Assembly: GCF_051401765.1 (NCBI RefSeq)
Contig: NC_135064.1
Span: forward strand, 24,526,001-24,590,000
Direction: 5' to 3'
DNA: 64,000 nucleotides
From: Calliopsis andreniformis
Lineage: Eukaryota; Arthropoda; Insecta; Hymenoptera; Andrenidae
Shown here: positions 34,021 through 46,790 of the stretch, piece by piece
Numbering within the stretch: position 1 is the first letter of the stretch
Layout of the letters: each line of letters starts with the position of its first letter
Position numbers and translations under genes: made by a program
Notes under the pieces: generated by a model
Told to the model about the DNA's origin: nothing
Databases searched by the model: none
Seen by the model: only the letters and a program-made list of their open reading frames with translations

Positions 34021-37000
34021 CAGAAAATCGTAGCAACCTCGACTCGGAAGGCAGCAGCTCTTAAACATTTAAAAGCCCTTGTTGTGCATCGCGCTATAAG
34101 AAAGGTGGTCGCCTTAGCGAAGCCTCTCCAGCCAAGGAAGTTCCCTTTAGAAACCAGGCCGAAGTTCATTATATTCAGCGATGTGCCAGGGGTGGCGATC
34201 CCTGCCGCGAAGGCGGCCGGCTTGACAGTAATTAATAATCGTCGCGCGACGGAGTTGGTTTGCTGGTTGGCTGGCTGGCTGACTGTCGGTGTTCACGGAG
34301 GTTAAATTCCAGGGGTTGAGGGTGGCGGAGTAGTAGTAGTAGGTGGCGGTCGAGAGTCGCGCTAGTTGCGCAGAGTAGGTTAGGGGCTTGGGCGGGGGTG
34401 GCATACCGTGGGGATGAGCCTGATGAGGCTGTTGATACAATCACGCGGGCGCAGAGCAGGGTTGCTGTTCTCGGCGTAGCAACGAGAAACCGTAAGCGTG
34501 GGACTCGGGGTGGCTAGGGATGGCGGTGGCCTATTACCAACCCTTGCCAACATCCGGAAAGCCGACATTACCCCCCCATCCGAGGCCGTCGAGCGCGGCG
34601 TTAACTGTGTGTATGTTCAACACGCGATCCCGTGTTACTCCCTTCCATCGTTCCCGCCGGACTTACGCGTGCACACAGAGACAGGAGCTCGCGCGCGCGC
34701 CCCCGACACGGAAACGCTGGCTGCACACGGTACCAGCCACCCCTCGTACGTCTGTCCGTCGCGCGAGCCCCCGTTAGCTGGATCACCCCGCGCAGAACTC
34801 GAACATGCTGTCACAGAGGCGTCGAGCACCTGTTTCCTCGAAATTGACACGTTGCCATCCCACGGCCGACACGCCCACCATCGACGTCCACGTCAACCGA
34901 GTGAATCGCGATCATCCCCTGTCGACGATCCATCCTGCTCGTCGTCGTCCTCGTTGTCCTGCTAGTTGTTGTTGTCGTCGACCTCGTCGTCGTCCTCCTC
35001 CGTCCTTTGACCGTGCAACGTTACACCGCGGTCACTGTTCGCCGATTGTGTCACCTCTGACCTGACAGTCACTGTTCTGCTCTTTCTTCGTGCCCTTCTG
35101 TGTCAAGGTAAATAGCCGAGTAGTCAACATCCTTCTACTCAATTTTAAGCTTAAATTCTAATGTATTTTATAAAAAACAATACCTACAGGACAAAAAATA
35201 TTATAAAACGGAGTACGCTATCCCCACCGCTTCTTGAAAGTAACTTCGCCCAGTGTTTACAGCGTAACGAATTTAAAGTAAATAAGTGTGATTTCTCTGG
35301 GCAAGACCCTTTACCCATTATGTCGTATATCGATATCTCACTCACACTCTTTCTTTATTACTGTATCTATTTACCCATTCTGAGACAAACGACTCGGAGA
35401 AAAAGAACACTCGGGAATTTCTAGACGTAGACCTCCCAAGATAGTTGTCCAGACCAGATCACGAACCATGTCCAACTAACGCAAACCCACAGTATTCAGT
35501 TACTAGAATGAATTTCAGTACATCTTAACTGGAATATACATATATCTTAAGCGTCCAGATTTTGGGCCATTTACTGTGCTCCGCTCACGAGATGAGCCCC
35601 GACACCAATAGATCTATACTGTTGCCAGAACTCAGCGAAGCACTATACCTTACATTCTTCGCGTTCGCCTCCCTCCCTCGGGGAGCGCTACTAAAACGAC
35701 GTCGCGAAACAATAAGTTTCACGGCTTATGCAAATGCGGGCGTAATTGCGAGCAACGAGTGGCCACCTCCGCCCAGTTATCGTTTTAACGTTTAACCGCT
35801 CGATCCAGCGCGACAAATGAATACGTAATAGGTGAAGCACGGCGGTTGCGCGGTAATTATCGCGAGGATCCGCTGGCTCCTGTTTATCGCGGCGGAGCTT
35901 CTTCGAAAATGTATATTCGCCGCGGCGTGCACGGCCATTAATTCGACACGGGACTACCCGCCGCGGTTCCTACGGACGCGCGCGTAATTATGCAAATAGA
36001 CGGAACGGCCGCGCGATTGTTTCGTTCGTTCGAGACGCGTCCGCCGTGGCGAGTCGGCGCGGAACGTTTAATTTATCGTTCTCGCGGCCACCGGAACGCT
36101 CGTTTAATAAATTCTCGTTAAATAACGCGTCCACCCCCATCGCGAGTAATTTAATTTGCAAGATAGTATCCGCGCATTAACGAGCTCGTCAAACCGGAAC
36201 ACAGTTTTCGAGATCCGTGTAACAACGCTTCGGTTCGCAGTCGATATGGGATTTTTCGTGCTTTGAACGCTGCGTTATTCTACCTTTTGTGTTCGATAAA
36301 TTCGTTATCATTTGGAGTTGCTTTGGAGATCTGTTGTTCCATGTTGCGTTCAATCAGTTGGTTTTTCTATTCGGTGTTGGGCAATATTATATTTTGTTAA
36401 GTGGTAGCGGACGAATGTGAGGAATAAAATTTGATTTGCTATTGATTTTGAAGTCGAAATCGAAGCAGTCAATAATTATTTGAATAATTTTGTAATCATT
36501 ATTTAAGTAATTTAGTCGAATAAATAATGAAGTCTTTAAATCAGCAGAGGGAACAATTTGTTACGAATAATGAATAATTATAATCGAGATAAAATATTTG
36601 ACTAAAGGAATTTATTCGGTAATTATTTGAGACAAATATTTATTTGAGACAATTCGGATACTTTTCAATACTATCGCTAAGCTAGGATATTTATTAATTG
36701 AAAGGGTAGGAGGCAGTGTTTTACAAAGGAAATGATTAAAAGGAGTAGTATAAAATCAATGCTCTAAAATCATCATTTTAATAACACTAAATAACCAGTT
36801 GAAAGTCTCCCCTAGAGCTCTTTAATCGTTTCCCCCGAATCTCGCAATTAGTAATTCCTCCTCCGATCATTAATTTTGTACAGGACAATTATACTCCAAT
36901 ATTTCCGGATCTTCTATTATAAGTACATATTCGAATGGTGCATTTAGTTAAACGAAGCTGCAGATGGTTTATTTCTATCGTTTATTACATCCTCTGCAGC

Positions 37001-37640
37001 AAACGAGAGGGAGAGAGGGATCTCTACCACGGTCCATCATCCCCTCGTCACCGCGAAAGTAATGGAAGTTGGAAAAACAGCGGTGCTCGCGGGGGTTTAA
37101 CGATCGTGTTGAGGTCAGTCGATAAAAATAAAGCGCTGTCGCTCGGTTCTCTAAAATTAACGACGTGTGGACGCGGAATATGCCAACGGGCTATGAAACT
37201 TTTATGGGGGGAGTAAACCTGGATATTCGAGGCCCGACTCGAGAGTTTGTGGTTTGCCAGGAAGGAGGGCAGATGAACGGAGAATCGCGACATTCGACGA
37301 CCATTAACCAGGCTCTATTTCGATGTCCTGGCTTCCTTTGCGCGATATCGGTAGAATTAGCTTGTCACTCTGCAAAATTCAAATGGCTCGCGGGTTATGA
37401 TACTCAGAGCACGATCAATGTAACGATAATGCGGATCTTGTTCACCAATTTCTGGATTTTGATGGGCAATCACGTAAAGAGATAGGTACCTTTGGACGAT
37501 GTGCTAGGGCGACAGTGATTCAGGAAATTTATGGTTTACCATTCCAGGAGTCTGTAGATACATAAGTATTCCCCTGCTCCTGATAATAAAATAAAGAAAC
37601 TCTGCTAATTTACCTACTATTAGAACTCGAGTAGTCACAC
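34021..37640. other. Non-coding: GC-rich blocks at 34.0-35.1, 35.6-36.2 and 36.9-37.5 kb with valleys
   Basis: The block at 34.0-35.1 kb holds a G-rich section (34310-34420), an alternating CG run at 34692-34700 and a TCG/TTG trinucleotide tract, which explain its Ser/Arg/Pro-rich overlapping frames (up to 155 codons). The valley at 35101-35560 has a C-rich rather than G-rich left edge, an exception to the skew pattern. The valley at 36241-36910 begins G/T-rich and contains AATAATTATTTGAATAATT-type words. No gene is recognised. Confidence 0.6.
34937..35008 (+). repeat. Imperfect TCG/TTG/TCC trinucleotide tract
   Basis: Runs of GTCGTC, GTTGTTGTTG and CTCGTCGTCG with interruptions. Confidence 0.75.
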
Positions 37641-37768
37641 AAATATTCAAATTTTCGAATATTTAAATTTTCAAATATTCAAATTTTTAAATATTCAAAT
37701 TTTCAAATATTCAAATTTTTAAATATTTAAATTTTCAAATATTCAAATTTTTAAATATTTAAATTTTC
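37641..37768 (+). repeat. Eight units of a 16-bp AT-rich tandem repeat
   Basis: Units read AAATATTCAAATTTTC, with T for C at position 8 and T or C at position 16, plus one G at position 1. All eight are exactly 16 bases, giving 128 bases with no indel. Each unit contains AAATATT and AAATTT, so the strands are nearly self-complementary. Related words occur at 26.6, 44.6-44.7 and 48.7 kb. Confidence 0.95.
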
Positions 37769-39720
37769 CAATTTTTTCTGGATTTCAATTCCTTTTCATT
37801 ACATCGATCACATACATTTCCTAGTTGATCCATAGTAAAATATAAAAAATATTGAAAGATTACTGAAGCAACCTAAAACAGTATTGCGAAATAGTAGTTA
37901 ATTAAGAGAAATCCTCTATTCTCGAGCAGCTCGTTGTGTGCTATAATCGCTATCTTAAAGCTTACGAGCAGTTAGTTAAAATAATTGAACCGTTGGCGAG
38001 CGAATACGACGGGTGAACCTAGAAGAGTCGTCTCAAGAAACGAGAGACTAGCTGTCGAAACGGGATACGATTCAAAATTCAAAACCATATCCCTGGTACA
38101 CGGCTATCAGCTCGTAAATTTCATCCCCTCTTAAGTTCTTTCGACGTCCGAATTTTCCAGGACGTCGGGTATTATCCTCGACGATAGTATTCCCGTGGTA
38201 CTGACAGCCAGCCGTATGTCTCTTTCCGTTTGAACGAGGTTAGGAGCCATAAAACACCTATAAAGTGCGGTATCCCTCTTTTCGCGAATGTCGTGAAGCC
38301 AAGGACGTTCCTCGGTCGGTCCTTAAAGCGGAAACGAGTGGGAACGCCATTGGGACGCGGTCTGGTCTGCGATAAATCAATCTGGCAGACCATAATCAAC
38401 GTCGCCGGTGGGTTTGCTTTAATCGTTGATACACGATTATCCGACTCTCTGATTCGATCTCTCGCCCCTGTCTCTCTTTCTCTTTCCATTTGTTCCCCCT
38501 CTCTGTTCAGCGCCCATCGTTTCGGCTCACAATCTCCCACCCATCCCTCTGCCTCTACTTTCGCCTTCTCTGTTATACGTGCGCGTCTGTTTTTGTCGCG
38601 CACAGATCGAGACTGTATAGGGGGAATTTACATGACGCGCACGCGAGAACGCGAGTTGAGCGGTGCCACTGATTGAGAATTAACATAACTGCAACAATTA
38701 TTGGCAAATTGGTATAACTCGTTTGCGCCCAGCGCTACGTATGCGCACGATTGTGCATGGAATATACTGCGTGCTTCAGGGATGATGGTATTTAACGGGA
38801 GAGATATTTTCAGAGGGCAGTGGGAAATTCTGGAAAGGTTAGTAAAAGAGTACCTAGTTATTCTCTATTTTGTCTGCACTATTGTGTTGAAACAAGGTAC
38901 ATGCAATAGAGCAGCGTGTACATATATGTATTTACTTTTATTTATAGATACTTCGCGTAATCAATTTTCGCAAAAGTAAAGTCCCCTCGAAAAAAAAATT
39001 AAGAAATTCCTGTTCACTTTACACGATAAGACATAAGGTATCTCACTTTCCCGCTTCCCCTTATCCTTCATCTACACAAGAAAATACATCTATCCGCGCA
39101 TCTTTCCCAATCCAATAGATCAGACCCTCGCATAAATCTACTCTAAAAAACAGATTCTCGATAAAACATCGCGATAAGGGAACGCGGAATGAGAGAGATC
39201 GCGTGGCCCCTGACATTTGACACGACAAGTAGACGCACGCACGCAAGTGATTATGCCGACGCGGGCAGATCAGGCCGCGCAAACTCACGCATCACGCGAA
39301 GCGGAAATGGAACATCATCGGCGGCCAGTCAGCCGGAAAGTGTTATCGACAGGGCCGTCACGATCTATAAACGTGGCCCTGGGCATCGAAAGACGGCACA
39401 CGAGCGAGCCAAGATGAAGATAAGATATATAACCCCTGGAAGCGAGTTCGCGCGGCTGGAATAACGTTCTCGTAGATTACCATCGAGGGGGAGAGAATAG
39501 TCGCGTGGGCGTCGGCCGCGCGAAATTTTTACGCTCCTCGCCCCCGCCTATCGAGCTATCCCCCCGTGGCTCGGGGACGATCGGGGGCGGCAAACAACTT
39601 TCGATATCGGCGTAACGAAGTGAAATAAATCGCGAGTCGGGAAGCAATAAAAATCAACGGAGAGTCGTTCGATCGAGCTCCGTTCACGGAACGGTCCATG
39701 ATTTATCGAGGCGACGAAGA
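37769..39720. other. Non-coding: AT tail, GC-rich block at 38.0-38.7 kb, valley, GC-rich block
   Basis: The block at 38.0-38.7 kb has overlapping frames of 148 codons (+) and 143 codons (-), which cannot both be coding and show no known motif. The valley at 38691-39060 runs from G-rich (38761-38820: 19 G, 7 C) to C-rich (39001-39060: 7 G, 18 C). No gene is recognised. Confidence 0.6.
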
Positions 39721-39772
39721 CGAGAAAAAAGGAAGGGGCGACAGGGAGGGAAGTATATCTAGCAGGCTGCTA

Positions 39773-39799
39773 GGGGGCGGAAGGGGAGGGGTGGGAGGG
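39773..39799 (+). other. Strong predicted G-quadruplex motif
   Basis: Five G runs (39773-39777, 39783-39786, 39788-39791, 39793-39795 and 39797-39799) with mostly one-base loops. Short loops predict a very stable parallel quadruplex. Confidence 0.75.
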
Positions 39800-41669
39800 A
39801 CGATCGAGAAAAGAGGATCACGAGTGGCTGGGGTTCTTCGAAAGTGGAGGCGGCTCGAGCACGAATAAAGGGCGAGGCGTTCTGAAAACTTAATTACCTG
39901 TGTAGGCTCTATCAATTAATTTTCCCCGATTTTCCTACCCTCCAGCATAGTCGATCCACCGACGCAGCTACCGGCGGCTCCCTACCAGCCGTGTAATTCC
40001 GTCGGCATTATTCTCAGCACGTCCGCCGACGGTTGGACCCCCCCTCCTCTCCCTTCTCTGCACTATTTTTCTCTCTCCCTACCCGCCGGCGAGTTCGAAT
40101 CTCTCTCGCCCCTATATATTTTCCAACCTCCCCTCGGCCGCTAAAGGCGGGACCTTTGTTCCTCATTTACTTTTTATCACGACGGCAGCAGGCAACCTCG
40201 GCCATTCCGCAATCCCCTCCGCCCGCCGGTTTGCGTCTCTTTCGTTCCTCTCTAAACCAACCTTCCCTTTTTTTTCCACTTTTTACTCTCTCCCCCGCTA
40301 CTTCTTTTTTTTACTCTCCCTTTAATCTCACACCACTTCGTCGCCACTTCAACCCTGGGCGCTCTGCTGCCTTCTGATCACGACCCGACAAGCCTCGCGG
40401 ACAAGCGCGTTTCCTCTTGGAACCTCGCACGCGTAATCGCGCGGATGCCCTAAACACCGACGTGCACGGTGTTCATTATCATTCGAGCGATGGCTTTCTG
40501 ATTTTTCTCTCTGTGGGAGGGTCCCGTTTTTTTGAGGTAATTTTTTATGGAAGACCTTTCATATTAGGACTTTTGTATGATTCTTTTTAGTGATGCTGAA
40601 TGTTTCAAGTTGGGAGACATTACCTGGGTATACATTGTCCTGGGGTGTTCAGAATTTTATAGTGGAAAGTGAACTTCGTTGTGAAGACGTGTCTATGTTA
40701 GAGAAGTGGGAGTACAGTCGGGATATGAGTTTATGAATATGCTAGTGGGAGGGTTCGTTTAACCCCCTCTTGTAGCAGCGACGTGTAATGAATGTAATCT
40801 CTTTGTTCAGTTGAGGAATACACGTTAGGTGTTCTGTGAACACGTATATTATCATATTTACTATGATATATTTCATATCTAATTATATTTACTCCTCCCT
40901 TCAACTAATTTCATTTTACTATTTTTCTAGAAAGAAATTGGTGTAAAAAAAAAACACTGTACTCTCAACTTAACAGAATCCCTTCCCTCTTATTACCAAC
41001 AGAACACCATCAATCAACAGAATCGACCGAGGCAAATCGAGGATTAGTTCTACATTATTTCCTACCGCACACGATTGATCAGATCGACGTATCACCGATG
41101 GCAATGACGAACGATATTTTTGAGTTCATTGTACGCGAGGGGTGGCCCGATAACAACCAGGGGGTCGAGTGTCGTTTATGTGTGCACGGTTTGTCTGTGG
41201 TGGCGGCTTCATCGCCATTCCGCTCGCCCCTTTGCCGAGCCGACCTTTATTTCGCTGAAATCTCCGGGGATTTCAGAGATCGCGCGATCCTTCGGGAATA
41301 TTACGAGATTGCGAGAGGACCGTCGCGTGTACGCCACCATCTTCCCAGCCCCCTCGTTTCTCGCGCTCTCGATCCCCGTTTCCGCCCTCTTGACAGATCC
41401 TCGGAAAAATAACAAGGATGGTCCCCCGTGTATTACGCCCCACTGGATGGGATCGGCTCGGTGCGCTACAAATGACACCGGGATATCGAATCGCGCTTAT
41501 CGAAATTCCGCCGAGGATGAGGAGGGATGACGAGGTTGAAGCGGAGAAAGGAAGCCCTCGGCGCGTGCTTTTCGACGCTGGATTTTTATAGAGTCAGGGG
41601 TTTGTTTGTTTGGATGTTTCTTCCTCTTTTCACTGGAGACTCATATTCTGGCAACTTGGACGCATTTTA
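39800..41669. other. Non-coding: GC-rich block with pyrimidine tract, valley, GC-rich block
   Basis: A pyrimidine-rich tract lies at 40040-40375 and explains a Ser/Pro/Leu/Phe-rich 114-codon frame. The valley at 40501-41040 runs from G-rich (40681-40740: 20 G, 4 C) to C-rich (40981-41040: 7 G, 20 C). The frames at 41.1-41.5 kb overlap in two + frames and one minus frame. No gene is recognised. Confidence 0.6.
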
Positions 41670-42018
41670 CAGGGTGTTGGACGACGGGTGCCAGAAATTT
41701 TAAAGGATGATTCTACATGATAAAGTAAGAGGCAAATGGAAATAGACAAAAGTGCTTTAGGGCTTTGCTTCCGAATTATTAATCGTTGAGGAGAGGCCTA
41801 AAGTGTGTCTGACTAGGGGCTTATTCTACTGGATTAGCTTTGTCTGACTAATACGCGCTGGTAGTAAAGTAAGTTTCTAGTCAGACATATTTCATGTGTG
41901 TTTTAGGTGCTTTTTAATAATAAATAACTTGGAAAGGAAGCACCAGACATAATTTTGTCTTATTTTAGTAAGTAGAATCATCACTTACAATTTCTGACAC
42001 TTCTTGTCAAACACCCTG
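41670..42018. mobile_element. Foldback MITE (349 bp) with CAGGGTGTT ends
   Basis: Both ends begin CAGGGTGTT when read inward and match at 38 of 47 positions, including GATGATTCTAC near the inner side. TA flanks both ends (41668-41669 and 42019-42020). The inverted repeat continues inward: TGTCTGACTAG at 41806-41816 is answered by CTAGTCAGACA at 41877-41887, so nearly the whole element folds back. TGTCTGACTA is also repeated at 41841-41850. The ends resemble a repeat abundant in ants, bees and wasps that I recall by its CAGGGTGTT start and GATTCTA motif. No transposase is encoded. Confidence 0.85.
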
Positions 42019-44300
42019 TATAAGTAGTAGCTAGTTAAATGATATTCTTATTTTTTTTTCTTCAGTACCTTTCATTTGTGGTCTTGGATATTTTTTCGTT
42101 ATTAACTCCTTGATGAAGGCATCCATATTGGGTATATCCTCTCAGTCTCGTGTATGAATAACTAAATAAATGCAAATATCTGTTTTGAATTGCAGTGCGC
42201 TGAAGTACACTGCTATGTGTAGATACGTGCAGCTGGTGTTGTGTAATAAATATCAGTTTTCACATCATGTCAGAATTTCACGAAATTTTAGAAGGTTACA
42301 GATTTTTACAAGAATAATTCTTCAACCTTTAGCTATTATTATTTAAAATTCTTGTCATTTTGTTCATTAGAAGTAGCTGCATGTTAATCGTTGATCAATT
42401 TCTTATTCGCTTCCCTTAAATATCACACACGATTTCCTCTCTTCTCCGTTGCCAGAATACCACCACCTACAAACTATTTCATCCAGCATACTACAACAAA
42501 GTCTTTCGAGGATTAATCAGATAATAACCCTAGATATTGTGACATTATTGCAAAATATATTGTCTAGAACGGTCATATTTCCTCTCGCGAAAGAGAAAGT
42601 GACACGTTCCGCTAGTCAGGCGCCTCTATCGCGATATTTTATCAGAAAACATTCTCTGCCACGTATACATATGCCCACCGCAAGTAGAGAAACACGTCTG
42701 TGCTCGCATCGAAAAGCTAACATTAGTCTATCACCCACGCAACTTTCCTGCAACCGAATTTAGCTCGAACGCATCGATTATCCGAGTGTTAACCGTTCCG
42801 TATCATTTATTCCTATAAATCCTGTTAGCGTGTCGAGCAGAGACATTATTCGCTTGAACCATCTCCAAGTATTCGCGTCGGTTCCAAGACTGTCGCAATA
42901 TTTCTGCGAGCACACGTCACTTCACTCGTAAAAAGAAGCAAGAAATAAAAAAATTTCACGGTCGTTTCGCTAAGTCCAGGCCAAGTTTTGCATCGTCGAC
43001 GTTTACCTCGTGAGACCTGTGAATTATTATAGATTCGACTCTCCCCTGGAGTAATTGAAATGAAAAACGAAGCTTGACAGACAAAGCCTGTTCCCTCGTC
43101 GCTTCAAACCGCGAAACATTTTCCGTCTGTTGATTATAAACGGAGGACCCGTTCGTTAATTACCCCCAAAGTAGTCCCCCGTTACGATCCATTCCTCTCG
43201 AACTCGACCAGTTCCGCGAACAAAGACCGCCTGTTTCGCCTGCGCCTCGAAACCGTTCCATTAGCCGCGATAACTTGCCGAGAAGGGGTCGAGACACCCG
43301 GCAAATGGCCGAAATCACTTATCCCCCTATCGCGTATCGAATCACGGAAACGAGTCGCGAGCATCCCTCTGCGCGGAGAGAAGCTAGGGGTGCGATTTTC
43401 GAGTTCCCATCGTAAACAGGGGGTTCCGTGAGGGCACCCTATACGCGACCCTATAGGGGGTGTATCGTCCCCTAAATATCAAATGATAATCGCTAATTCG
43501 ATCAAAGCTGGCCTCCTGGGTAGTGGGTTACGGGTGTCGAAGGGGGTTGAAAGCGTTGGCAGCGTCGATACGCGGGGCTCGAAGGAGGTTAAATACGAAA
43601 ACAAGCGTATCGAGGCAGGCACGAGGGTGCTCCACGCCCCGCGTGCTCGGCAGCGCGATCGCTAATACCCGGCTCGGTGTCACGACGCGCTCGATGGGCG
43701 TCGAGGAGCGTCGAGGTGTTGGTGTCGGGGTTTCGGTGTGGCGGCGACGATGCAGGCAAACTGCGAGGCCGTCGACGACGGTGCGGTTGTACCGCTACCG
43801 TATTACGCCACCGTGCGATCCTCCCCTCGCTCACGCTCCTAGCTCGCTGAAACTTTCAGTAATTACTGTAATTAGTCCAATTAACAGACTCGCTCGGGCG
43901 GCCCCTCTGGCTGTCTTTGACCCCACCCCTTCGCCTCATATCTCCTCCACCTATTCCACTACAGTGCCGCGTGAACGACAACCAACTAGGAAAGAGACTC
44001 ACCCTCGCCTCGCTGCCCCTGTGTTTGCCCGACGATGCGGCTTTCGAGCAACCGCTATGCGTTACCGCGATACACCCTCGCCGCCCTGTTCGCGTTAGTC
44101 GCGAGGCCGCGAGGGACCTGCGCATCCATCGCGATTTCGCGACTTCGACGCATAACGGAGAGGTGGGTGCAACTCGCTTCTCTAGAGATGGATATGTGTA
44201 CAGCGGATGTACGGTGTATACCTTCGCGTTATCGCGTTACTGATTGTGCAGGGTGACTGACGTTTCGTGCTAGTAGAATTTTCAGGGATTTGACGTAACG
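42019..44300. other. AT-rich section then a long CpG-rich block; no gene recognised
   Basis: The block at about 42.5-44.3 kb includes a 191-codon + strand frame (43523-44098). It is Arg/Pro/Thr-rich and is overlapped by another + frame and two minus frames. No conserved motif is visible. I interpret it as a low-stop CpG-rich region. Confidence 0.55.
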
Positions 44301-44990
44301 CGATGCTGGGGATCGGAGGTGAGATTGTTTGGGACAGACGATGATGTGTAGTTTCTTTGGTTGAGGAAGAGGGTTTAATTGTTAATGATGCAGGAAGGAA
44401 AGGTCTCAGTAGAGTTTGGAGTTTCTGGTTTCTGTAGGAGTGAGGTGTTTGTACGATTGATTTTTGAAGTATTTAGTTTGGTCGAAGTATGTAGATATTT
44501 ACTTGTTATGAGATAGAAAATATTACTTTACTTGCAGTAGTTTAACCTGTGTGTTATCGAAACAGTCACTCTGATTTCAAATAGAGATGTCCAAGAATTG
44601 GAATTTATAAAATTAAAACAAATTTAAAAATTTGAAAATTTTATTGAAATTGTATTTAAGCAGCTGAAAATTGATAAAGTAGGGGTTTGAATATTCAAAA
44701 CTTTGAAAAATTTGAATTTCATATTTTTGGGAAAGTAGTATGCTAAAGAGCAATAATTTTTGACTTTCTTTTTCAGGTATTTTGTGGTAAGTTTTACACC
44801 TTATTTCAGTAACACCTTACATATTAATATTAATAAATGGAACTATTCAAACCTACAAAAAACTATTACACTCTTCCAGTAATGCATGCGATCACCACTT
44901 CACTCTATAGTTCCATAGTTCCATGAACCAAAAGAACAGATATTTATATATATATAAAAAAAAGCATGCAAAAGAATAAGATAACAGCGT
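44301..44990. other. AT-rich valley with opposed GC skew
   Basis: The left edge 44341-44400 has 20 G and 2 C; toward the right, 44821-44880 has 3 G and 11 C. The centre (44608-44720) carries TTTAAAAATTTGAAAATT-type words related to the 37.6-kb tandem repeat. A short TA run lies at 44945-44956. Confidence 0.75.
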
Positions 44991-46790
44991 TCGTAATTCC
45001 CTTTCAACAGCCGTCGAACTACGTTTCCGAATCACTGCGTCGGCATCGTGGCAGCAGATCGATTCGCTCGGCTACACGAGACACCGATAATGCTATAAAT
45101 ATGTAACGCGGCCGCGGCCGATGTAACAGCGTTATCACTGTAAATAAAGCAATCGCATGCAGAGTTTCGCGTTGTTAATTAAATCGTTCGCATTGAAATG
45201 CAGAATACGTTGCAAACAGTTATTACCGCGGAAGTCTTTGACGGTTTCGGCTGTAACCCTCTTCCCTCACCTCGCCTCTGGCCCCGACTATTCCCACGTT
45301 GGAATTACGTAAGTGATAATACAATTATCTAACAATTTTAGCGATACCACCGATGGTGGCAATTGCGCCATGCATTTGCGCGCAATTATACCCGCTGAAT
45401 TGAAACAGCGTGGTTGATCATGGTAAATAGATTATATTCCAGAAATCTCTGAGTCGATCGCTCGTCTATGATCCGGTGTGCGATTTTCAGCGTGAAACCT
45501 CACGACACTGTGAACTGTATTTATATGCGTATCTACGAATCACACGGTTGAATCACGTATTCAACGCTTGCTCGACGCGGAACCACCGTTTATTGGAGGA
45601 AGCCCGAGAAGCCCGCTCAGATCGGTGATTTTCGGTTTTACGTTCTCGACCAACGTGTTCGCGACGCGTTAACATTTCGCGTGGGAGGTGGAGGGGGAGC
45701 TGACCGGATATTCGCTTTTTCGCCACGATCACCAGGGGTGTGCCCGCGATTTTGCAATTTCGCGGCAAACTATCGCGTTACCGCGATCGATTTCATCGGC
45801 AGCCTGGATGGACGACCGATATCAAATTTCAATGAGCGTCTACGCGATAATCCGCGCTGCCTGGCCAGACAGAATTACGATCCTTATTGAAACTGTAAAT
45901 ATACGAACGGCCACTTGCAGAATTAACGCTGTCAATTGATCTGACCCAGTCTGGTTATCGATTCAATACATAATACAGTCGCGGGGCATCGTTATATCGT
46001 CGCCGATTATTGTCGACAATGCTGGTTCCCGAAGGTGGTGGTTAAGCTATCGCTGTTATTTTGTCTGTTGATGTAACACGCGACATTGAAGAGATTCTTC
46101 AATCGATTAGACGGGAAGACCTTCGGTGGTTTTTCTAATTGCGATCACACTGAGGAATGAGTGATAAGTGAGATTAGAAATGAGGACGAAAGACAGCGAA
46201 ATGTAGTTGATCTATTGGAAGTACTACTTACAATTGTGATCAATTTTTGATAATCACCCTATGTAATTGTGTGCAATACTTTCATCAGAAATTATTAAAA
46301 GGGCTGAAAACGAATATTACCATTATTGTTCTGATCATTAGTACACTTCCTTTAGCATTGTATAGTCACTATTTAATTGCCAATTAAACCTTCTTAATAA
46401 AAATAAATTCAATACTCACTCTGTACTTAAAATATGGGTTTCTCATTTCCACGTTTATAGACACATTTTTCAATAGGTAAAAGTCTGAAGAAAATCCAGC
46501 AGAAATTCATGTAACTATTTTCAATGCTTCATGTAAAAATTATATCTAAATATTGACAGATTTTTTTAAATTGAGAGAAATAGATATCCCTTACTTATTA
46601 ACTTTCGAGAAACCTGTACCTTTGGAATTAGCTCCAGAAAAAAATGATCCATAACACGACACAGATCCATTATTCCCCCCAGAACATGAACTGTATAAAA
46701 AATTCTTTCAACTTCTCGTTACTAATTACCACATCACCCAGCAAGCATCCACCTCCGTCTCAATCCCAAACATCCACTGTTAGTCAAAGA
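44991..46790. other. GC-rich block then AT-rich valley; no gene recognised
   Basis: Two overlapping + frames of about 69 and 83 codons and one minus frame occur at 45.5-45.9 kb, none with a known motif. The valley at 46131-46790 goes from G-rich (46141-46200: 19 G, 7 C) to C-rich (46681-46740: 4 G, 15 C). Confidence 0.6.

Noticed and set aside
43523..44098. 191-codon + strand open frame
   Set aside because: Arg/Pro/Thr-rich and overlapped by another + frame and two minus frames; typical of stop-poor CpG-rich DNA.
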